Assembly (NCBI GenBank): GCA_037133755.1
Contig: JBAXNN010000007.1
Location: 46,381-110,380, forward strand
Length of the DNA: 64,000 nucleotides
Source: F1-60-MAGs149 sp037133755
Lineage (GTDB): Bacteria; Actinomycetota; Thermoleophilia; Gaiellales; F1-60-MAGs149
Direction of reading: 5' to 3'
The notes beneath the pieces were generated by a model, which saw only the letters and a program-made list of their open reading frames with translations, had not been told where the DNA came from and did not search any database. This document shows positions 58,329 through 64,000 of the stretch, one piece after another. A program made the translations under genes and the position numbers. The number at the start of each line of letters is the position of its first letter. The first letter of the stretch is position 1.

Positions 58329-59642
58329 ATGGCTCGGATCAAGATGGCGTACCTCGGCGGCGGCTCGACGCGCGCCGTGGGCACGATGGCGTCGTTCATT
58401 CATCAGGGAGCCGACTTCAACGGCTCGGAGATCGTGCTGATCGACCTGCCCGGCTCGCGCCTCGATCTCGTGAAGACACTGGCTGACAAGATGATCGCCG
58501 CGCGTGGTCTCGACATGACGGTCACCACGACGACCGACCGCCGTGCGGGGCTGACCGACGTCGATGCCGTCCTGTCGAGCTTCCGCCCGGGTGGCTTCCA
58601 GGCGCGCGTCCTCGACGAGAAGATCCCGTTGAAGCACGGTGTGATCGGGCAGGAGACGCAGGGCCCCGGTGGCTTCTTCATGTGCCTGCGCGCCGTCAAC
58701 GTGATGATGGGCGTGGCCGACGATCTCGCCGCCGTTGCCCCGAAGGCGAAGGTCTTCAACTACACGAACCCCGTCAACCTCGTGGCCCAGGCCTGGACGA
58801 CGCACTGCGATATCCCGCTCGTCGCGCTCTGCGAGGGCCCGATCGTCTATCCCCGCGAGCTGATGCGCGACCTCGGCTACGTGTACGACGACGTCGATGC
58901 CAAGATGGTCGGCCTCAATCACGCGTCGTGGGCCTTCGAGCAGACGTATCAGGGCAAGGACGCCATGCCGATCCTGCGCGAGGAGTGGGAGCGGCGCAAG
59001 GACGATCCCACCCAGGAGCCCGATCTGCTGCGGCGCCTGCGCATCGCGACGACGTTCAATGCGATCCCATCGCACTACTTCCAGTACTACTACTGCGAGG
59101 ACGAGGTCGTCGCCGAGCTCAAGGCCAAGCCGACGTCGCGCGCCGAGGACATCCTCTCGTGGGCACCGGGCTACTGGGAGCACTACGAGGAGCAGGCTCA
59201 GACCGACGATCCGCAGCTCGACCCGGCTCGTTCGCGCGGTGGCATCCACGAGCTCGAGCTCGCGATCGACGTGATGGATGCGGTCTTCAACGACAAGGAC
59301 GAGATTCATCCGGTCAACGTCCCGAACGTCGGCGGCATGCTCCCGGGCCTCTCGGAAGATCTCGTCGTCGAGATCTACGGACGTTGCAACGCCAACTGGA
59401 TCGAGCCGCTGCCGGCGCCGCCGCTGGCGCGCGACGTGCGCGGCCTGGTGCTGGCACTCGGGGAGTACCAGGCCTCGGCCGGCCAGGTCGCCTGGGAAGG
59501 TGATTGGAAGGCAGGCATCCGCACGCTTGCCTCGAACCCGCTGGTGCGGACGATCGACCAGGCTGAGGTGATCTACACCGAGCTTGCCGCCGCTCACCGT
59601 GAGCACCTCCCTGAGCGACTGATCCCGCCGTCGGTGCGATGA
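58329..59642 (+). CDS. GH4 family NAD-dependent glycosidase
   Basis: This 437-residue GH4 enzyme has the Rossmann AYLGGGSTR (7-15) and GQETQGPGGFF (107-117). It also has TNP (146-148), C168 (LCEGP) and H198 (GLNHASW), the usual metal ligands. GH4 cleaves glycosides by oxidising C3 with NAD and using a divalent metal. The substrate may be an alpha- or beta-linked sugar. Being in the sugar ABC operon makes it the likely first intracellular step after uptake. Overlaps the next gene as ATGA. Confidence 0.92.
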   Translation: MARIKMAYLGGGSTRAVGTMASFIHQGADFNGSEIVLIDLPGSRLDLVKTLADKMIAARGLDMTVTTTTDRRAGLTDVDAVLSSFRPGGFQARVLDEKIPLKHGVIGQETQGPGGFFMCLRAVNVMMGVADDLAAVAPKAKVFNYTNPVNLVAQAWTTHCDIPLVALCEGPIVYPRELMRDLGYVYDDVDAKMVGLNHASWAFEQTYQGKDAMPILREEWERRKDDPTQEPDLLRRLRIATTFNAIPSHYFQYYYCEDEVVAELKAKPTSRAEDILSWAPGYWEHYEEQAQTDDPQLDPARSRGGIHELELAIDVMDAVFNDKDEIHPVNVPNVGGMLPGLSEDLVVEIYGRCNANWIEPLPAPPLARDVRGLVLALGEYQASAGQVAWEGDWKAGIRTLASNPLVRTIDQAEVIYTELAAAHREHLPERLIPPSVR

Positions 59643-60595
59643 GCAGCCGGTTCGTCCTCGGCTGCGACGGCGGCAACACCAAGACGATCGCGCTGGTGGC
59701 TATGGACGACGGTACGATCGTCGGCTGGGGGCGTGGCGGGTCGAGCGACGTACACGACAATCCGGCCGCGCTCGACGAATTGCGCGCTGCGGTCACGGAT
59801 GCATGCGCTATGGCCGGCTGTACAGCGGCAGATCTGGCCAGCGCGGTGTTTGGGCTGGCGGGTGCAGACTGGCCCGAGGATTTCGCGCTCCTCGACGAGA
59901 CGATGCGTGCCCACCTCGGCGGCGAGGTGACGATCCTCAACGACGCCGTCAACGCCATCCGCTGCGGCACGCCCAACGGCGTTGGCATCGTCGTGTCGTG
60001 CGGCACCGGCGGCACGGCGGCGGGGATGGGGCCCGACGGAACGATCTACCATCGCGGCTTCTGGCCCGAGCCGTCGGGTGCTCGCGAGATTGGGCGCCTC
60101 GGCTTGAGTGCCGTCCAGCGCGCACACCTCGGGATTGGGCTGCCCACGGCGCTGCGCGACCGAGCGCTGACACGCTACGGGGCCGCAGATCCCGACGTGC
60201 TGCTCCACGTGCTGACGCAGCGTGAGCGTGACAGCCAGACGGACAGTCGATGGTTCTGCCCCGATGTGCTGGACGTCGCCGCAGACGGTGATCCCATCGC
60301 GATGGCCATCGTGCGCCGTGAGGGCAAGGTGCTTGGCGAGCAGGCGGCGGTCTGTGCGCGCGAGCTCGGACTCACGGGCGCGTTTCCGCTCGTCCTGGTG
60401 GGTGGCGTCTTCCGCCATCCGAGTTCGCTCCTGCGCGAGGCCGTTCAGGCCGAGGTGCCACAGGGTGTGCCCGTCGAGGCGACGGTCGAGCCCGCGGTTG
60501 GTGCGCTGCTCCGCGCGTTCGACGCCCTCGGCATCGACGCAGATGCGGCGGTACGGGCGTCGTTGCCCGACAGCGCCGTCTTCGCGACGAGTTAG
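59639..60595 (+). CDS. BadF/BadG/BcrA/BcrD-type sugar kinase (NagK-like)
   Basis: This 318-residue ASKHA-fold protein has the phosphate-1 loop DGGNTKT (10-16), the NDAVNAI and SCGTGGTAAG loops, and LVGGVFRHPS for adenosine. Members phosphorylate N-acetylglucosamine or other amino sugars. It would phosphorylate the sugar released by the GH4 enzyme. Its stop overlaps the stop of the convergent ATPase gene by 4 bases. Confidence 0.88.
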   Translation: MSSRFVLGCDGGNTKTIALVAMDDGTIVGWGRGGSSDVHDNPAALDELRAAVTDACAMAGCTAADLASAVFGLAGADWPEDFALLDETMRAHLGGEVTILNDAVNAIRCGTPNGVGIVVSCGTGGTAAGMGPDGTIYHRGFWPEPSGAREIGRLGLSAVQRAHLGIGLPTALRDRALTRYGAADPDVLLHVLTQRERDSQTDSRWFCPDVLDVAADGDPIAMAIVRREGKVLGEQAAVCARELGLTGAFPLVLVGGVFRHPSSLLREAVQAEVPQGVPVEATVEPAVGALLRAFDALGIDADAAVRASLPDSAVFATS

Positions 60596-61746
60596 GCCAG
60601 CGCGGCGCCCGACGCCGGATCGAACAGGTGGATCCGGTCGGGGTCGATCGCGAGCGAGAGCGTAGAGCCCTGCGTGATGCCGGAGTGGGCATCGAGGCGC
60701 GCTGTGAACTGCGCCCGATCATCGCCGGCCAGCAGGGTGCCGTCGTGGTCGGCATCCGTCTCGGCGGCCGCCAGGGCCGCATCGGCGGTGATGCGCGGGC
60801 TATCGATCGGCATGATCGCGTGCGCCTCGGCCCCGAGGTCCTCGAACACGGTGACCGTGCCGGTTAAGGTCGGACGGGTATCACCGGCCGTCGCGATGGC
60901 GACGTCGGTCGGGCGGATGCCGAGGATCACGCGGTCGATCCCACGGGGGATACGGCCGCTGCGCACCGGTAGGCGGAGCCCGGCGCTGACGACGTGGTCA
61001 CCATCGACAGGGGCATCGAGCAAGTTCATCTGCGGGCTGCCGATAAACGCGGCGACGAAGAGGTTGGCCGGGCGGTCGTACAGTTCCTTCGGCGGAGCCA
61101 CCTGCTGGATCAGGCCATCGCGCAGCACGACGACGCGCTCACCGAGCGTCATGGCCTCGATCTGATCGTGGGTCACGTAGATCGTCGTGGTGCGGAGGCG
61201 CTCGTGCAGCCGTGCGAGTTCGGCACGCATCGAGACGCGAAGCTTGGCATCGAGATTCGACAGCGGCTCGTCCATCAGGTAGACGGCGGGCTCGCGGACC
61301 ATCGCCCGACCCATCGCGACGCGCTGGCGCTGGCCACCGGAGAGCTGGCCAGGCTTGCGATCGAGCAGGTCTCCGAGACCGAGGATCGTGGCAACCTCAG
61401 CGACGCGCTGCTCGCGCTCTGCCTTCGGCGTCTTGCGGAGTTTGAGGCCGAAGGCGAGGTTGTCGCGCACCTTCATCTGGGGATAGAGCGCGTAGTTCTG
61501 GAACACCATCGCGATATCGCGGTCGCGCGGCGCTGCGTTGGTGACGTCTTTGTCGCCGATGCGGAGTGCTCCCTCGGTGATGTGCTCGAGTCCGGCGATC
61601 ATGCGCAGCAGCGTCGACTTGCCACAGCCGGAGGGGCCTACGAGCACGACGAACTCGCCGTCATTGACCGTCAGGTCGACGCCATCGACCGCGCGGACGC
61701 CGCCGTCGTAGACCTTTGCCACGCCCTCAAGTGCAATCCCCGCCAT
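60592..61746 (-). CDS. sugar ABC transporter ATP-binding protein (MsmX/UgpC type)
   Basis: This 384-residue ATPase has Walker A GPSGCGKST (37-45), signature LSGGQRQRVAMGRA, Walker B VYLMDEPLSNLD and the THDQIEA H-loop. The C-terminal MalK-like TOBE/OB domain begins at about 240. It is convergent to the sugar operon and on its own promoter (TAGAAT, 8-base gap). As with MsmX, it may serve several sugar transporters. Confidence 0.94.
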   Translation of the reverse strand: MAGIALEGVAKVYDGGVRAVDGVDLTVNDGEFVVLVGPSGCGKSTLLRMIAGLEHITEGALRIGDKDVTNAAPRDRDIAMVFQNYALYPQMKVRDNLAFGLKLRKTPKAEREQRVAEVATILGLGDLLDRKPGQLSGGQRQRVAMGRAMVREPAVYLMDEPLSNLDAKLRVSMRAELARLHERLRTTTIYVTHDQIEAMTLGERVVVLRDGLIQQVAPPKELYDRPANLFVAAFIGSPQMNLLDAPVDGDHVVSAGLRLPVRSGRIPRGIDRVILGIRPTDVAIATAGDTRPTLTGTVTVFEDLGAEAHAIMPIDSPRITADAALAAAETDADHDGTLLAGDDRAQFTARLDAHSGITQGSTLSLAIDPDRIHLFDPASGAALA

Positions 61747-61754
61747 TGCGCGGA

Positions 61755-61760
61755 ATTCTA
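61755..61760 (-). promoter_or_regulatory. -10 element TAGAAT, near-leaderless
   Basis: TAGAAT on the minus strand ends 8 bases before the ATG at 61746. Confidence 0.45.
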
Positions 61761-61791
61761 GCCGTTTCGCGATACGAGTACGCGGCGGCTA

Positions 61792-63078
61792 TCAGAGCGT
61801 GCTGGCATCAGCCGGTTCGATGTCCTCGAAGCGATCGATGCCGCGGAGGGCGGGGAAGCACATGTACCAGACGGCGGCCACGCCGATCGATGCGACACCC
61901 CCCAGCACGATGGCCGGCACGGTGCCGATCAGGCGCGCCAAGGTGCCGGATTCGAAGGCGCCCAGCTCGTTGGAGGCGCCGATGAAGACCCGTTCGGCAG
62001 CACCGACGCGCCCACGTAGCTCCGGCGGGGTCAGGAGCGGGCCGAGTGTCGAACGGATGAAGACGCTGACCATGTCGGAGGCCGCGAGGAACGACAGCGC
62101 GAGCAGGCTCAGCCAGAAGGACTTCGAGAAGCCGAACACGATCGTGAAGATGCCGAAGAACCCCACGGCGAGCAGCAGCACCGGTCCGACCCGGCGTTGA
62201 ATCGGGCGCGCCGAGAGCAGAATCCCGACGGCCACGGCACCCACGCCCGGGGCGGCACGCAGCACGCCGTATCCGACTTCGCCGACGTGGAGGATGTCGC
62301 TCGCGACGATTGGCAGAAGCGAGGTGGCGCCACCAAACAGCACGGCGACAAGGTCGAGGCTGATAGCACCGAGGAGCGCCGGCGTGGCGAAGATCAGCCG
62401 CAGGCCCGCCGTGGCGTCAGACAGCGTGGCTGGTGTTCCCGTGTCGACCTTGTGCTCCGTGCCGATGCGCTTGGAGACCATCAGGACGAGCACCAGTCCA
62501 CAGATCTCAGCCACGATGGCGGCGGCGTAGGGGACGACGTCGCCAAAGGCTTGGAAGATGCCGCCGAGCAGTGGGCCGGCGATCAGCGCGCTCTGCCACG
62601 TGGCCGACGACATCGCCATCGTGCGCGGCAGTGCTCGTTGGGTTACGGCCGCGGCGAGCATCGGCGTGAAGGCGGGCGAGGCAAAGGCGCGCGACGCACC
62701 GAGGCCCGCGGCGAACAGGTACAGCGGCCAGGCTTGCGTGTCGCCCACGGCCGCGTCGATCAGCAGGAGCGAGGCAAACACAATGGTGCCCGCATCGCCG
62801 GCAGCGGTCACGTAGCGGCGGTCGAGCTTGTCGGCGAGATGCCCGGCGGGAAGTGCGAGGATCAACGCGGGCACGAATTCGGCAAGCCCGATCAGTCCGA
62901 GCGTGAGTGGATCGCCCGTGCGTGCGTAGGCCTGCCAGCCGAGGGCTGCAGCGATGATCCCGAAGGACAGGGTCGCGAGGAGTTCCGAGGCCAGCAGGCG
63001 GGCGATCATTCCGTGCCGCAGGAGGGCTGTCGCGGACTCGCCGTCCGCGAGGTCCTGCTGGTCTGGCGCGTCATTCAC
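61792..63078 (-). CDS. MFS transporter (EntS/exporter-like)
   Basis: This 428-residue protein has twelve predicted helices. The MFS loop motif LPAGHLADKLDRR lies between helices 2 and 3, and a similar RGRVGAAERV segment appears in the second half. The closest look is to EntS-type drug or siderophore exporters. It starts with GTG. No substrate genes are adjacent. An extended GACGCT (TGC in front, 63086-63091) ends 7 bases upstream. Confidence 0.87.
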   Translation of the reverse strand: MNDAPDQQDLADGESATALLRHGMIARLLASELLATLSFGIIAAALGWQAYARTGDPLTLGLIGLAEFVPALILALPAGHLADKLDRRYVTAAGDAGTIVFASLLLIDAAVGDTQAWPLYLFAAGLGASRAFASPAFTPMLAAAVTQRALPRTMAMSSATWQSALIAGPLLGGIFQAFGDVVPYAAAIVAEICGLVLVLMVSKRIGTEHKVDTGTPATLSDATAGLRLIFATPALLGAISLDLVAVLFGGATSLLPIVASDILHVGEVGYGVLRAAPGVGAVAVGILLSARPIQRRVGPVLLLAVGFFGIFTIVFGFSKSFWLSLLALSFLAASDMVSVFIRSTLGPLLTPPELRGRVGAAERVFIGASNELGAFESGTLARLIGTVPAIVLGGVASIGVAAVWYMCFPALRGIDRFEDIEPADASTL

Positions 63079-63085
63079 GGGCTGC

Positions 63086-63091
63086 AGCGTC
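63086..63091 (-). promoter_or_regulatory. extended -10 element GACGCT, leaderless
   Basis: TGC GACGCT on the minus strand ends 7 bases before the GTG at 63078. The first base deviates from TANNNT. Confidence 0.3.
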
Positions 63092-63124
63092 GCAGATGGG
63101 CCGCCGCACGAACTTCGCTCCCAC

Positions 63125-63130
63125 TACGCT
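63125..63130 (+). promoter_or_regulatory. -10 element TACGCT, leaderless
   Basis: TACGCT ends 6 bases before the ATG at 63137. Confidence 0.45.
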
Positions 63131-63136
63131 TGGAGC

Positions 63137-63847
63137 ATGGATCGATGGGAATCCGCCAATCGTCGCGTGCGCGCCGAGGTGCGTGGGGTCGTGATCGCGG
63201 ACTCGCTGGCGCCGGTGCTGATCTGGTTGCGGCGCTATCCCACCAACTACGCAGTTCCGCGCGAACACGTGCGCATGGACCTCCTGCGCGAAGCGGTGTG
63301 TGAGGACGATTGCCAGTGGTTCGACGCCGAACTTGAGGGCGAGGTCATTGAGCGGATCGGCTGGGTCCCGCAAGGCGTGCCCGAACTCGCCTCGCACATC
63401 GTCTTCGATTGGACGGCAGTCGATCGATGGCTCGAGGAGGACGAGGTGGTTCTCGGCCATCCCCGCGACCCGTACACGCGCTGCGACTCAATCCACAGCA
63501 CGCGTCATGTGCAGGTTCGCATCGACGGCACACTCGTGGCCGATTCCACCCGCTCGGTGATGCTCTTCGAGACGGGACTGCCGACGCGGTACTACCTGCC
63601 GGCTGACGACGTCCGCGTCGACCTGCTGGAACCCAGCACGCACACGTCGTTTTGTCCCTATAAGGGCCGGGCCTCGTATCACTCCGTGCGCGTCGGCGAG
63701 AAGGTGAGCGAGAACATCGTCTGGTACTACCGCGAGCCGTTCGACGAGGTTTCGAAGATCCGCGACCTCCTTGCGTTCTACGACGAGCAGGTCGAGGTGA
63801 CCATCGACGGCGTCGTGCAGCCTCAGCCCGCTTCGCCCTGGTCCTGA
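63137..63847 (+). CDS. DUF427 (NTP_transf_9-like) protein, two tandem domains
   Basis: This 236-residue protein contains two copies of the DUF427 beta-tent domain. The second is canonical, with VADSTRSVMLFETGLPTRYY, FCPYKGRASYHSVRVG and AFYDEQVEVTIDG. The first copy (about 10-100) is diverged. The family has no firmly known function. It is divergent from the MFS gene and ends 25 bases inside the convergent partial gene at the right edge. Confidence 0.88.
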   Translation: MDRWESANRRVRAEVRGVVIADSLAPVLIWLRRYPTNYAVPREHVRMDLLREAVCEDDCQWFDAELEGEVIERIGWVPQGVPELASHIVFDWTAVDRWLEEDEVVLGHPRDPYTRCDSIHSTRHVQVRIDGTLVADSTRSVMLFETGLPTRYYLPADDVRVDLLEPSTHTSFCPYKGRASYHSVRVGEKVSENIVWYYREPFDEVSKIRDLLAFYDEQVEVTIDGVVQPQPASPWS

Positions 63848-63999
63848 CGTTCAGGCCTGCGCCGGAATCGCACGGCATCCACGAAGAACAGCAGCATCCA
63901 CACGATCGGCGCGTAGCGCGGTCCGACGACGAGACCGACAGGAATCGCACTGATCAGAATGAGGGGGATCAGCACGCTACGCCGGCGACTGCTGACGGC
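63823..63999 (-). CDS. partial membrane protein, runs off the right edge
   Basis: The final 58 residues and stop of a minus-strand frame are visible. A basic stretch (SSRRRS) is followed by two hydrophobic helices separated by GPRY, then an Arg-rich tail (VRFRRRPERQDQG). The upstream part is outside the window. No family is recognised. Confidence 0.55.
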   Translation of the reverse strand, partial: AVSSRRRSVLIPLILISAIPVGLVVGPRYAPIVWMLLFFVDAVRFRRRPERQDQGEAG

Positions 64000-64000
64000 G

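Overview
The window is a chromosomal segment of a high-GC (roughly two-thirds G+C by eye) bacterium, most likely an actinobacterium. The evidence is the rimP-nusA-ylxR-infB order, the valS-folC-ndk neighbourhood, a three-gene split transhydrogenase, many GTG starts and a strong tendency to leaderless promoters (TANNNT ending 6-9 bases before the start codon). A Thermoleophilia-like lineage is my guess and is not proven by the sequence. Genes are packed tightly: no gap without a gene exceeds about 165 bases (13154-13318 is the longest, between two divergent genes). I see no tRNA, rRNA, CRISPR array, insertion sequence or prophage.

Layout. 1-3.2 kb: a partial ORF, a zinc-ribbon protein, a XerC/XerD recombinase, a tiny membrane protein and a secreted trypsin-like protease. 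3.2-9.5 kb: class II aldolase/adducin protein, pntAA-pntAB-pntB transhydrogenase, thioesterase, GNAT acetyltransferase and malate synthase on the opposite strand. 9.6-13.8 kb: nitrilase, a secreted Cys-repeat protein, an Orn/Lys/Arg decarboxylase and dtd. 13.8-18.5 kb: the rimP-nusA-ylxR-infB translation/transcription operon behind an intrinsic terminator. 18.5-22 kb: an MBL hydrolase, a secreted duplicated-domain protein and ilvD. 22-29.4 kb: one giant (2462 aa) secreted beta-rich protein. 29.5-41.3 kb: recQ, a complete dipeptide/oligopeptide ABC operon, then a DUF917-hydantoinase pair and a second peptide-binding lipoprotein. 41.4-50.5 kb: valS, folC, ndk, small membrane proteins, two tandem flippase-like membrane paralogues, a beta-carbonic anhydrase, a truncated metal P-type ATPase and a thioredoxin-fold-like protein. 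50.5-61.7 kb: a two-armed sugar island. 61.8-64 kb: MFS exporter, a DUF427 protein and a partial membrane protein.

How the genes work together. The sugar island is the most coherent accessory system. One arm (minus strand, 55063 down to 50515) carries a SIS sugar isomerase-like protein, a Gfo/Idh/MocA oxidoreductase, a double cupin, a ROK kinase and a degenerate ROK paralogue. The divergent arm (plus strand, 55169-60595) carries a sugar-binding lipoprotein, two permeases, an NAD-dependent GH4 glycosidase and a BadF-type sugar kinase, with an MsmX/UgpC-like ATPase convergent at the end. This reads as uptake, glycoside cleavage, phosphorylation and isomerisation of one unidentified sugar. The peptide island pairs dipeptide-type ABC import with a DUF917/HyuA pair, suggesting uptake and metabolism of a cyclic amide or amino-acid derivative.

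The observations I find most worth following are: an 18-bp perfect stem that buries the start codon of the peptide permease and overlaps an 11-residue mini-ORF linking the binding-protein gene to it; a kinase/pseudokinase ROK tandem; an S4-like RNA-binding segment in NusA; the giant secreted protein; a secreted protein with four exact C-x2-G-x2-P-[TS]-x3-P-C repeats; and three perfect inverted repeats at promoters of pntAA, malate synthase and carbonic anhydrase.
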